From: Neelides folsomi
Taxonomy: Eukaryota; Arthropoda; Collembola; Neelipleona; Neelidae
Direction of reading: 5' to 3'
Assembly (NCBI GenBank): GCA_034687125.1
Contig: JAQGBZ010000003.1
Span: 186,001-250,000, forward strand
DNA length: 64,000 bases
Shown here: positions 37,452-49,818 of the stretch, piece after piece
Numbering within the stretch: the first letter of the stretch is position 1
How the letters are laid out: each line of letters starts with the position of its first letter
Notes under the pieces: model-generated
Told to the model about the DNA's origin: nothing
Seen by the model: the letters and a program-made list of their open reading frames with translations, nothing else
The model's database searches: none
Program-made: the position numbers and the translations under genes

Positions 37452-39349
37452 TTAACCTGGCGTGTATTTCGCCGCTGAGCCACTGGGAGCATTTAAACTC
37501 GTCGTTTCGTCCGGAGGCGGCATAGCGAAAGGATGCGAATTCCTGGGAGGTTGACTCGTAATTGGTACATTTTCCTCTCCTTGTTCGCCATTCCCTGCTT
37601 CTTCGTCTTCCTGCACATCCGAAATCAAAGGCCAGATTAGATTTAAACCCAAAATTCTCTCGCGGATCGTTACCTTCTTTTTATTTCTCTCCGCGTCTCG
37701 CTGTGTGAAGGGAGCGAAAGAGAAGCGAACGGAAAACGAACGAACGGATATAAAGGAGCAAACCGAGAATTAAAAAATGAGAAAAGAATATGAACATTCC
37801 TGGCCAAAAAACACAGAAGGCATTTGGAGTGAAAAAAGTATTCTTACGTCGAGTGTATGATAATCACCGGAGTCTTCTGGAGGCCTCGGCTTGCACTTCC
37901 CGCAACAGAAGTTGCAACAACAACAAAGGCAACAGCAACAATAGCAACCAGTGATTATTCCTGTGTCATACATACTACACATTATTATCCATGTAGTATT
38001 TTAATAAATTATCAATCTGGTCTGGCTACTATTGATTGATTATAATAAGTAATCCTTATAATTAATTAATAAATTGGAATTGATGAATGAGTAGAATGAG
38101 TCATTACCAACGAAGCAGAACAATGCCTTGCACCATCCCGAATTAAGAATGAAATATGTATTCACATTCTCTTCACCGAACTGCTCTGCGACGAAGAGAC
38201 CAACGGAACCGTAAACGTCGTAAATATTCCGTTTCGTTGGATCGGATAATATCGAATGTGCCCGGTTGATTTCTTTAAACTTTTTTTAAGAAAACAAGCA
38301 ATTAATATTTATTTTTTAGCTCATTTACTCTTAAACATAATTTGTACCATACATCATATTAAATAATATCGGTTGTTCTGTAGTTAAATAAAGTAAAACG
38401 ATTAATGTATTTACAATAACTTAATAGTCTACAACGTAAAAAAGATTTAGAAATAAAATTGCTAATTATAGGCACAAGATATATACTGCAAATAAACGAG
38501 TATCATAAACACATAAACAGAGTAAAATAACACTAATTGACATCAAGTTCATATTTGGCAATTGAATTTGATAGCGCGTTTACCTTCCCTTCAAGCGGAA
38601 TTGAATTATGTTGGATCAATCAAATGGTTAAACATGTAAGTACTTGAAAAGTACTATAAAATTATAAAAGATAAAAGGGTAAGTGATGGTCAAATATGGA
38701 AATGTATGTTCAACTATAATTAAAATGTATTTTATAATCAAGTGAAATTGAATAATTTAAATATTTAATATTAAATATTTCATTATCCAATATTATAAAA
38801 ACAACTCAAAAACCTACAAAACAAGTGTAAGGTCATATTATAGGCTGATTATTTTCTATATAAATGATCCTGTGTTTCATGAAGCATCTCTGAAATTCCC
38901 TCATCTCATTGTGATTCCTCAGGCCAATTATTGAAATTCTCCGAACCGCTCAATTAAAATGTAAAATTATCAAATTGAAGCCGAGTGGTATGTTACAAAG
39001 TAAAGTGGAATAATCCCACAAAGGTTCGGAGATACGGGTGAAGGTGAAAAGAGTCAATTTCGCAATGTAAGGTGATAAGATAAAAGGGGGAGTTAATTGA
39101 GGGTGAATTAATGAAATTTTAACTTTTTCAGCTGCCTCGTCATTCCCAGGGTTCTTATCAGGGTGGAACTGAAGAGCCAACTTCCGATAGGTCTTCTTCA
39201 CTTCCTCCATTGTGGCCGTCTTTGGTAAATTTAACAACAAGTAGAGGCTCTCGCCCGAAGTCCTGCAACCACCCAAATTGAGTAAGTTTCATTTTAAAAC
39301 AATAGTTTAATTGGGATTAAATTAATTACGAGAGTCTCCGGTGGTCCAT
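37452..39349 (-). CDS. Csp: Cysteine string protein (DNAJC5 family)
   Basis: Synaptic-vesicle co-chaperone that works with Hsc70 on SNAREs. Five exons, 39349-39330, 39262-39124, 38279-38108, 37960-37848 and 37610-37452, join in phase to 200 residues, the usual length. The 20-base first exon encodes MDHRRLS, matching the conserved CSP start and phosphorylation site. The J domain has HPD at residues 40-42. The linker [13 protein letters not shown] is diagnostic. The cysteine string spans residues 116-133 with 12 cysteines ([18 protein letters not shown]) for palmitoylation. The tail is acidic, then Pro/Ser-rich. For exon 4 I chose the acceptor at 37961-37962; the ATG-opening reading upstream of it is out of phase. 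Confidence 0.96.
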
Positions 39350-39654
39350 CGCTGCAGCAGTTGTGGAAGTGGGATCGATAAAATATTTTTCAAGAGGAGG
39401 AACACCAGGAAGATCCCACCGGATAAATCGGAGAGATGGCGCTTGTCCGAATTCCTCCTAGTCTTCAACCCTCACTCGCCTTCTTCCCACACAAATAATG
39501 AGACTCAAAGATTAATTGGGAAGTTTTTAATTTTAATTGACCCGTTTTATTAAATTTTACAAGTGTAAAGTGGACGTGACGGGGGGAAGGAGAGTTTTTT
39601 CACAATTTTCTACTACCACATCAATGTTTGGGGACGAGAGAGGAGGAATTAAAA
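39350..39654. promoter_or_regulatory. Short divergent intergenic region (CSP / TESK kinase)
   Basis: 305 bases between the minus-strand CSP start and the plus-strand kinase ATG, with locally raised GC. It is a candidate bidirectional promoter, inferred from spacing only. Confidence 0.45.
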
Positions 39655-41914
39655 ATGAGCTTAAAGTCAAATTCCTTCATCGCCCTCACGGCGGCCGTCA
39701 ATTCCATTTCACACATCGACGACTACGACAAAGTCAAGATCGGTGCAGGGTTCTTCTCGGATGTTTTCAAGGTGAGGTCAATTTAAACATTTTATGCTTA
39801 TGGGTATGAGGATTGTGTTTAAAATGGGATTTCCCTTATAATTTCTAGATTGTTCTAATTGATTTCGTAATTGGTTAAATGCAATATTTTAATTACTTGA
39901 AAGGTGACGAACAAAAGCACCGGGCGGGTGAGTTGTTTGAAGTTGAACAATTTATTGAGCAATCGATGCAATGTTATCAGAGAGCTTCAACTAATGAATG
40001 GACTCCGACACCCCAATATACTCAGGTTAGTTAAATTCCATCTGATATATTGTTATAATGTAATCATTAATCAGTCAAAATGAATCTTTATATTGCTAAT
40101 TAAAATATATAAAACTTTTACATTGACAAACACGAGTCAGCCTTGATTCATTGAGCAAATATTTTCACTATCGTGGTTATGTAACACTTTTATTAAAGCA
40201 GAGAAACTCCAAGTTCTCGGTTTGTTTACAAACTAATTGGAATTTTGCTGAATCATCAGATTCTTTTAAATGAATGCTAAACTTTTCCTCATTGATTGTT
40301 TTTTCCTTCTCTGGGCAATTAAAACTTACAACTCAAATTATACCTATATGCTATTTATATGATCAATTAACATTTTTGATTTTTATTATGAATAGGTACG
40401 AAGGTGCTTGCGTAGTTGAAGGAACTCTTCATGCCTTGACCGAGGTACGATTCATTTCATTCTTTTTCATAATAATTAAGATTAACTTTATCTAGCTCAT
40501 TTTTTGTTTACATTGCAGTTTCTCGAAGGAGGTAATCTGGAGCAGCTGATTGGGAGTGAGTGGCTTGAATGGAAAACCCGTATCGAATTATGTCTTGATA
40601 TTTCGATCGGCATGACTTACCTTCATAACCTCAACCTTATCCACAGAGACTTAACTTCTAAAGTAAGTTATAATAATTAGTGAAATGGTATCATCCGAGC
40701 AATTATTATTAATTTGGGTTGACCAATTAATAACATTTTGATTGTGCCTTTAGAATGTATTAATCAGAAAAGGGCCGCAATATCGAGCTATCATTGCCGA
40801 CTTTGGTCTCGCTGCAAGATGTCCTGAAGAGAAAAACGAAAGACTAGGGTCAGCTGGGTCGCCTTATTGGATGTCACCCGAATGCTTAAAGGGAGAATGG
40901 TAAGGAAGTGTTGTATTTACTTGTAATAATAAATATGTATGAGTGGGGCAAGGTTTGAAGGTGAAGTTGAGGGTTTTAAAATGTCTTATAAATAAACATG
41001 AGCTCACTTGGCTCTTCTCCAGGTACGACCAGGGCACAGATGTTTTCTCATATGGGATTTTGAGTTGTGAGGTGATTGCGAGGATCTCCGCTGACCCAGA
41101 CTTCCTCCCCCGCTCAGAAGACTTTGGCCTCGACAAAGAAGCCTTCCTCAACCTTGTCGAAGACTGTCCCGCCTCTTTTCTCCATATTACCTTCGACTGC
41201 TGTCAGGTAAATGATCTTTATTTTTGTTGACTTAAAATCCATAAATATTTAAAATAGACTCTACATGAAATACTATGCTATTCTTCAGGTTGCTCCAGTT
41301 AAACGTCCAAAATTTCGAGATATCAGAGATCGCCTTCAGAACTTATTGAAACTGCGGGAATTTTCAAAGTCCACCGATTCATTCTCTAGTCCAAGATCGA
41401 AAAAGAAAGGTAATGACATAGGGAGTCTAGAGATTAACTATCTGTATAATTACTATAATTACTACTTATATTGAATTTTAATTAAAATTGAATTAGAAAA
41501 TCATTAATTTTTAATGTCTTATATTAATTTTTTTTAATTAATGTATTTTTAGGTCATCGACGAAGCAGCTCAGAAGAAGCATTAAAAGCATGGAAAGCTC
41601 CAAGCGAACGTGCGAGATTACATGAAGTCCGCGTGAATCCGTTTCGGCATTTAAATCTTAAATCAAAAATTATCGACTCTTTCACGTCGTGTACGGAATT
41701 GGAGTCAGGATTTTTCTCTCCTGGACCTGACTTTGAATGTGAAGGAGGCGACGAGGAGCCGATGACACTTTCAAAAGTTCAACTCCTCAAACTCGACTTG
41801 GCATCTAAAGAGAAACTTTCAGCGAAAAAAGTGAACAATTTGTTCCTGATTTCCTCCAACGTTTCCGTAAAGAACACAAGGGACCGATTCGATAAGAAAA
41901 ACCCACCAGGATGA
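39655..41914 (+). CDS. TESK / center divider-type dual-specificity protein kinase
   Basis: TESK kinases phosphorylate cofilin and regulate actin; the Drosophila orthologue is center divider. Eight exons, 39655-39771, 39904-40025, 40396-40444, 40519-40662, 40754-40899, 41023-41206, 41289-41409 and 41553-41914, join in phase to 414 residues. Kinase hallmarks: glycine-rich IGAGFFSDVFK, lysine 52, catalytic loop HRDLTSKN with Asp140 (the TESK/LIMK form), DFG at 160-162, and GSPYWMSPE. The stretch ADPDFLPRSEDFGLD is typical of TESK. There are no LIM or PDZ domains, which excludes LIMK. The tail has RRSSSEE, a likely 14-3-3 or PKA-type site. The start is the only upstream in-frame ATG. Confidence 0.94.
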
Positions 41915-41961
41915 TCCGCCTAATGCGTCTTATTCATTTTAACAATATTAATTTAAGAAAT

Positions 41962-41967
41962 AATAAA
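41962..41967 (+). terminator. Poly(A) signal AATAAA for the TESK-like gene
   Basis: Hexamer 48 bases after the stop codon. Confidence 0.6.
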
Positions 41968-42486
41968 TAATTTATTACTAATGAACAATCATTACTGTTT
42001 TTATTTACATTTCTTTCTCATATAAATAACTATCCTATTTTGTTACAATGTCCAACAGCACAGGTTTTCAATTTTGAACTAGTATTAAGATTGCAATTGT
42101 ACTTATTTTATTATTTAATTATTGGTAATCCTCAATTAAAACAAGATTGAACAAATTCTGTACTAGGAATTTTATATTTAGCAAAATATAGATTTGTTGT
42201 CTTTATTAAAATATTAGAATAAAGTTAGTTATAAATATAATTTTAGTTGAGTTCAGATTAGGTAACCGTTTAATTTAGGTACAATTATTATCAACAATCA
42301 ACAAGTTTTATTTATTGTCACAATTATAATACTAATTGTAAGTATAAGTATACTCTTCAAAATTAACTTAAAAAACAATTTATACAATTTTGAATATCAT
42401 CTAAAGACAAGACATATGGTATTATACTTTTAAATAAGTAAGTTCTATCAATAAGTTAAAAACATTGTAGATAAATTGTACAAAAA
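41968..42486. other. Convergent intergenic region, TESK kinase / GPCR
   Basis: AT-rich 3' flanks of both neighbours. No exon seen. Confidence 0.5.
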
Positions 42487-44475
42487 TTACACTTGAGTTG
42501 CATTTATTACATTATGAGAATTATGACAATTGGCCATGATTTCGTTCACTCCAACTTCCAACCTTTGATGTCGACATTTAAATGAAAAACAATCAAAGAA
42601 ATTTCGTCTAAACTCCTTCGAGCAAAAGAAATAAATGCAAAAGTTGAAAGAGAAGTTGCACAATTCGAGCGTATTCGCAATAGCTCTAAATTTTTGAAAC
42701 GCTGTGTTGTTATCCAGATCATCCGTATAGAAAATTGCAAGAAAAGCCACTGGCGTCATCGTCACAAAGAACAGCACAACGATCGAAGACAGTAAAGTCA
42801 CCAGTCGTTTCTCTTCTTTGTAAATTCTCTTTGAGATCCGTTCACCTCGAAGGAGCAATTCCTCGTTGTTGCACACAACTCCCAAAGAATCTCCCCCGTT
42901 GGACAAAACGGCACGACGTCTTGTTGTGATCTTTCGAAACTGTCGAATAATTAAAACGTTCAAAATCCCCAAAATGGCTGCTGGTAAGAACCGAACTATT
43001 GATTCTTCAGTGAGTATAAAAATCCTCCATCCGATTGTATTGGTCACTTCGAAGTTTTCTGCATATCGGAATTTCCCTTGGATGTCCCAGCATGTTCTCT
43101 TCAGCAAGACCAGCGGAGTTGACAAGACGAAGGCGAAGAGAAAACAAGCAATGATGGCTCCACGGGCTATTTCATACCGATGGAAGGACTTGAACTTTGT
43201 TGGCAAACAGACGGAGACGTACCGATCGACCGTGAGGGCCACAACAAGGAAGATTGAGGCTGCTGAGAAGAAGTTGGATAGAGGGATTTCAAGGTGACCG
43301 TAAAAGAACGACGAGGCCCATGACCCTTCCGGATGAAGTTTTGTAAAACGAAGCTAAAAGGATTTCAAAGGTTTTTACACACCATGATGGCTATCATTTC
43401 CCAAGCACATTGCTAAAACTCTCCCAAAATAAATATAACGGGTAAGAAAGCCTCATTTACTCCCTCTTAGACTTTCTCCATTACCGGGCATTACCTCAAC
43501 AAATTGGTTGAAGCGGAAGCAGGATCATTTGAGCTTTTAAAAGGGCCTTCCTCCGAAAAGAATCATTTGTAAAAGGAAGACTTAAAGAAGCAGAGAAGCA
43601 AATAAGCCCCAATTCCTTCTTTTTCTCTTGCAAATTGAAAGTAGAAAGCGCACGTTCTTATTAACTATGCTTATAATATAATGTGTGCTTTCCAACTCAC
43701 AAACAATTATCTCATTCTACAGAGAATTTGTTTGCTTTATTAAACTTTTCCCCTATAAGACTATATTTAATCCTCTCTAGTAAATATATCTTACTTTTAG
43801 AGTAAGTTGTATAACAATATTTATTTGTATCCTTATACCAAAAAGCGATATACTATAGACTTTAACATAAAAGGTAGTTCCACTACCAGTATAGTATTAG
43901 GGACAGGGACCTTTCTCAACATCAGGCCTTATGTCAAGAAGAATATTAATGTCTCGAGTCTCTTGAGAATTGAGATATACTGAAATGAGTACTGACTAGG
44001 CATTAAGTATACTGATATATTATTATGTACATACAATATTTATACCTAAAAGTTCGAACATTATAGAATAATGGTGTTTAATTTGAAGTACTGACCATCA
44101 TAGATACGGCACATGTGAGGACTCCTAGGTCAGAACAAGCAAGAGCAATGAGGTATACACAAGTCACGTTCTTCATTGTTGGCCTTGTTAGGACGATGAG
44201 ATTCAACACGTTCCCCAACATCCCAATGCAAACGACGGTCGGACTGAAAATCTGAAAATTTGAGTAAACACGGATTTTTATATTGGTATAATTAATGTTA
44301 CCCGATAGGCGATCCATTCAAGTGTGACGTTGAATTCACCAGGGTTGTTTTCCTCTTCCGGAATTGGACAATGCACATCGCTCAAATTTCTCCCTTCCCT
44401 ATATTAAACCAAACTTCATAAATTCACAACCTTCATTATTCATAATTTATAGGATACTCACTCCATATGCTCCAT
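42487..44475 (-). CDS. Class A neuropeptide-type GPCR (FMRFamide receptor-like)
   Basis: Seven-helix receptor in the plasma membrane. Four exons, 44475-44462, 44398-44302, 44251-44096 and 43353-42487, join in phase to 377 residues. A short acidic extracellular N-terminus has NXT/NXS glycosylation sites (NVT, NLS). TM1 carries GN (IGMLGNVLNLIVLTRP), TM3 ends in VDRYVSVCLP (a DRY box), and TM7 reads FNFCIYFFCSKEFRRNF. TM6 has TMTP in place of the usual CWxP. Family placement among FMRFamide-receptor-like orphans rests on TM1-TM2 and the TM3/ICL2 sequence and is uncertain. The donor at 44095 is GTCAGT and the last intron is 742 bp, long for this region. The tiny 14-base first exon (MEHME) is chosen by phase and a good GTGAGT donor. 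Confidence 0.85.
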
Positions 44476-47400
44476 TAACACTTGTAACAATATGTAATAT
44501 ATTATAATTCATAACGCTAGTGGGCTCATCCGAATCATTATATTAGGTAAAATCTATAATGTATTATATTTTTAGTTTATAAGATATGTATTTATTTAGG
44601 CAGATACAACGTGATTTGCCCAAATGATAATAAGATATACAATTCCAATCAAGCTTCCTTTTGTTTACAACTAATAACTACATTTTCGGAATTGTATTTC
44701 TTCTTTCTGATTTCATTTCTTGTCATTTTGATATTGATATATCACCATCAATGCATATAATTAATAGCGTACAAGATAAGATTAAAATTGGCAGTTTGTG
44801 TGGGAGTGGGAGGACAAATAGGCTTTTTTCCTTTTATGTTAAAGACATTTAAGCTATTCAGCACAGCATGTAGGCCAGTAAGTACAGGTATTACCTGCAT
44901 AGGTATATACACCGAGAAAAATAAAGCGTACTAAATGTAAGACTTACACTTGCTGAAAGACGAACAAATTAATTCCTAGAGAATTCATATTTTAATATAG
45001 AGTAGTGTTTATCCATGAACCGTATACTCTGTAATGTGCACATTTTTACAAATATGGGTGTAAGATATCTAATTTATCCACTTGCACTTTATGAATTAGT
45101 GCTATATGGTTAAATATTTATAAGGTATTTACCTTTTTCCTCTTCTGGGAGAAATCAAATCTCTTCGAGGGGTATGTAGGTAGGTTCTTAAGTATGTACC
45201 ATATATATACATAAGTAATAAGTATATAAATACGAGTAGTATGGTATATTATACTCTATAATGGTGAGTGTTTATGTATATGGCTTTTATTTATCGACGA
45301 TCTTATTTTTTGTTTATCTCTTTCACTTTCATATTCACTCACATATTTTATCAATTTTCCAACTTGCATACATTATTACAGTGAGTGTATAAAAAATTCG
45401 TCCTCTTTCAAAACTTACTTATTGTGTAGTAAATAGGAAGCTTCTCAGATACATTAAGGATTCAGGGACATTTCATTCAAATACATACACATTGACTTAT
45501 GTAAATCTCAAGTAACCAATAAGGAGTAAGGTGAGAAGAGTTCAAGGTAAGTTATAAAACAGAATATAAGGGAGAGGCGATGGGAGTTTCTAGTTTAGTG
45601 GCTTCACCTACCTCAGTCCGACTTTGGGGCCGCTCTGCCACAAGTCGACTCATTCTGCTCTCCGATTTACAATTACCTTTTCTAATTGTTATTCAGTTTA
45701 GTCAGTCTAATTAATTGTGATTGATTTAATACAGCAATAAGATTAATAAAGTATTAATTTTAATTTATTTAATTTACCAACTTGTGTGAGTTTATTATTC
45801 ATAACAAGTCATTGTGCTCTTTAGCATCATTTATTAATAGAGATCACCTTACATAACTTTAGGGATTGTTAGTTATCTCTATCTCAGTATTAGGATCTAA
45901 TTCAGTGAGGCTGCTAGGCCCTAAGTGCATCATCTCTGCTCATCAGGCAGGTTTCGCCTATCTCGTCGTAGAGGTCAAGGGGGAATGTGTTGCATCCATT
46001 GTGTGAACTATTTCCGTCATTACAATTGTTAATATATTTACTACTTACTATATACGAACTTGGTATTGTGGAAATTCGGGGATTATTTATTACAAGGTAA
46101 AAGAAGATTTTGGTAAAAGTGAAAGGGTATTATGAATTTAAGACACAACACGTGCAAGTATAAATACTCGAGTCTATTTTGCCAATCTTCGGGAAGTGGT
46201 TGGTCAACTGAGCTTTTGAATCGAACTAAAAGAGACGCCCGTTTTTTAAATCTTTCAAACCAACCATTGGAAACTTTGAAATTGTCGATGTTTTTCTCTC
46301 GTGCAATGATTTTAATGAGTTGGGGTAACTTTTACAATTCTTTCCTTGACCGGATATTTCAAACTTTTTATTCGGTTAAAATCAAACTAATTTTATATAA
46401 GGATGAGATTATAAACATACATATTTATAGTTAAAGCAAAACTTGACATGACTGACATGGTTTATCATGTAAGTAGTATATGCGGCTTATAGGCGAGGGC
46501 GGCTTCTACAATTAATTTATTTTGGATAATTTATCCTGCGTGTAATAGGAGAGGGCGTGTTGTATGCGAGGGCGTGTTGTATACGAGGGCGGCTAGCATG
46601 CGGGGGATTAGGGTACTTATTAATTTACCTACATGTAATAGGTATGTCAAATGTACATATTTTGGATTAAAGCAAGAAGCTTTAAAAGCATTTCATCCTT
46701 TTACCATATAAAGCACAGTATGCTTATTACATTGAATCAAATAAGTTCAAGACATAAAGTACTAGATGTAGAAATAAAATCATATTTTTTATAAATAATG
46801 GAAATTCCAAGAATTGAAATGGATTTGAAAACTCGATAAAATATAATACTTAGTTTGAATATGATTTTCTACCTCTTCGTATTGCATTGAATTATTGAAA
46901 AGAGTTCCTAGTATGGACTTTGACTAGTTACCCATTCAAATGGATTTATATTTAAAGTAATTGGATATTGGTACAAAAAACTTAAACAATTCGTCTTTTT
47001 AAAAGCCGCCTCTTGGCGTCGAATTGAGAAATAAAATGATTTCTAAAACCCACGCCTGAAGCCTTTCAAAGATATTCTGAGGTATTCAGTTTTTTAGTAT
47101 TTTAGTATCATTATGCGAAGAATTTGAGTAATAAGAATTTTAAATCTTCAAACATATTTTTATACCTAAAATATGCTTTTGAAGTTTCAAAGTAAAATGA
47201 ATTGAAGTCGTATAAATTATAAATATCGAGAATAAAGTTTAAATTACATTATATTTAATATAGAGTTGTCTATATAAGAGCTTCTTATAATAATTAAACA
47301 TGAAAAATGTGAAGATTTTATTGTGTTTATAAGTGGCAGAGGTTTTTGAAAGAGACCTTCGGATTTCTTTTCTCTTTGGTTCGTTCGCACTAAAAAGTTT

Positions 47401-47820
47401 TAAAATGTAACATTTTGACCATCTGTATAAATAATAATGAGACGAACCACACAGAGACCTTTTGCTATAGGACTGTGAATAGGATTTCTCAGAACTTCCA
47501 CTACAACTCTTTTCATCTCACTTAGCTTTGCAATAATTTAGAGTGAAATACATTTTTAAAGGGAAGTGTTTAAGAAAAATGTTGAAAAGAACTTTATTTA
47601 TAAGCTGTATCATTAAATTGTAAATGATTAAAAAAAGTTCTGAGAGAGTTGATTTGTGAAATCACTAAAAAAATACACGTGTATTTGACGAACGGCATTT
47701 TTATTTGGCTATCGTTTCATATTTTCTCAATGGATTTGTGGTGTTCTGTAATAAATAGGAACGTGTTTGTGGTTTCCCCCTTTGATATCTCTTCTGGTCT
47801 CACAAACACTTTGATGGGGA
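44476..47820. other. Gene-poor AT-rich region, first part
   Basis: No supported gene. Occasional ORFs (44661-44852, 46132-46434) lack flanking splice context or recognisable domains. A short GC-rich tandem repeat lies at 46551-46601 and is listed separately. Confidence 0.45.
46551..46601. repeat. 17-bp tandem repeat, three units, GC-rich
   Basis: Three consecutive 17-base units starting GAGGGCG: 46551-46567, 46568-46584 and 46585-46601. The first two differ at one base and the third is diverged. A related GCGAGGGCGGC word occurs about 60 bases earlier, near 46494. The composition contrasts sharply with the AT-rich surroundings. Confidence 0.8.
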
Positions 47821-48041
47821 TTGATGAGGACCGGAAGGAAAAAGCCCCCAACTTCCTTTACACACTTTCATACTCAAACTCATGACAGCAAAGCAGTGGA
47901 GCAGGAGAGCTCAAAGAACTTCAATAAATTCCACGACGTCTCGACTCCAATCTTAAACAGTCAAATGGCCAAGCACGCCAAAGTCTTGCCAAAAATTCCC
48001 TCAAGAAATAATGACGAAATGACAAGAATTTCTTTTGGTAT
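47821..48041 (+). CDS. Possible isolated coding exon, unknown
   Basis: An open frame of locally higher GC, reading MRTGRKKPPTSFTH then polar sequence ending TRISF, followed by a plausible donor (TTTTG then GTATAA) near 48040. It could be the first exon of a gene with long introns, or chance. No domain is recognised and no partner exon was found. Confidence 0.2.
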
Positions 48042-49818
48042 AATTTTCAATATATTGCTTCCATATAATTCTCCATATTAGTTTTTTTTATTAAGCCATA
48101 ATAAATAAGTTGAGCAATAAGAAACGAAAAGGAGTAATGTACTTTTACAATGTTGTGCACTCTGATAAGCCTAGTTAGACTTCTTAATATCAACTAATGT
48201 GCAAAATTCTCTTAGAAAATGTCTTTTCTTAGAAAACTGTAATAAATAGGAGAATTCAAAATACATTACAAATAAAGTAAACTGGATTGAATTACTGGTA
48301 TAAATAAGAAATGACATATAATGAGTACTAGAAGTAAGAATTACTTTGAATTAGGAGTAATAGGATGTTGAGAATAAGTTGAACAGAAGAATAAATCACG
48401 TATGAATTCTATAATATTGAGGCGGATGAATAATGAAGATGAAGCGGAAATCGATCGGAGCTGTTTAAACTCATCTCCCCTTTCACATTTACTCAATGGA
48501 TAAAGAAAACTCTCGATTTCTCCTCCCAAACAATGACAAGGAGATTAATAAGAAGGGGAATTGGGGAAAAGGAACTTCCTTTTTTAATACCCGGTTATCA
48601 ACTATCACTTTTGATATACAACACTCACAAACGACTAATCCAATTGGATCAGAAAGAACGTCTTTGTCTTTAGTGTAAACTTTACTCGCCCATACAAATA
48701 TTATCCTGGCATTAAATGCAGATTATATTTTCTCTACTTATTCTTATTACACGCAACTGCCTATAATATGCACTGCTGATATGCATAAAAAGGAGAATAT
48801 ATCCATTTGTTTACAATTCATCTATACTTTTATAGATATTTTAAATCTAAAATGTAATGATTGAGGTTGTTTAACTTTAAATGACTTACTTTTTTATAGG
48901 CTGTAGTACTATGTACCTACTTTAGAACCAAAAGATCATAATATTTAATATATTTATAATGTATGAAAAATGAGTAAAACTCATCTTTAAAAGCAAACGA
49001 AGTAATCTCGTCACTTTGCCTCATCCTCTTATTTTACAACTCTTTCATTTTAATCTTTTCAAAGAGAAATTGGATGTTGAAAGGAAAGGAAAAGCTAAAA
49101 AACGGGATTTCCCCCCAAACCTATAGTGTGCAGTGCTTTTATAAATATGTTTATTTTACCGCGACGCACATGAAGAAATGAAAAGCCTAAAGTGGGTGTG
49201 TAACAGGGTCACGTTTCACCATTAGTTACTTTGTACTTTGAACTTTGAATTAATTCAAAGTAAAAAGCTACATTGTTTCACCATAATTTTTAAATTACTT
49301 TGCAATTTTTGCAATTTTCACGAAACCCGCGATCCACAAGGTTCTGATCGTTTGGTTGCCTCCATTGCTCAAATTCTGAACAAGATGTCAATATTTTGTT
49401 ATAAATTACAGCATCATTGTTATGTCCATCTGCGAGCCAAATCTCAACTACGTAAATGTGTAACCATCTAAATTAGCGCATGATCATTTTAATCATTTAA
49501 AAGGAAGCATCATGATCATAATCGCATGTAAAAACGTCAGTTATCACTTTGTATTTTCCTCCTTGTAATCAAAAGTTTTAAGTTTAATAACTTAATGAGT
49601 TCTTTGTTCACATTTGCGGTAGTTAAGTTTATTTAAGACGTTAATCGTCCTATTGAGTGTGTACCTATATCATGGGTTATTAAAGAATTGGTTGGAACCA
49701 AATCCAAAGTTTATTCCAAATGGCCAAATGGCTCTGTGGCGTCAGTGAGCAAGTTTATTAGAAAACAAACAATTCCTCAAGAAAATTGGACCATTCATAG
49801 GATCAAAGTGTTAAAATA
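48042..49818. other. Gene-poor AT-rich region, second part
   Basis: No supported gene. A 59-codon open frame at 49640-49816 resembles the N-terminal part of arthropod proteins seen with DUF4806 (CVPISWVIKE, WPNGSVASVSKFIRKQTIP, NWTIHRIKVL). It ends in a TAA just before the next candidate gene and may be its broken first exon. Confidence 0.4.

Noticed and set aside
37961..37982. ATG-opening extension of CSP exon 4
   Set aside because: Out of phase with exon 3; the internal acceptor gives the conserved GIITGC junction.
42866..43297. Plus-strand ORF of 143 codons opposite the GPCR
   Set aside because: It is the antisense shadow of a well-supported seven-helix coding exon.
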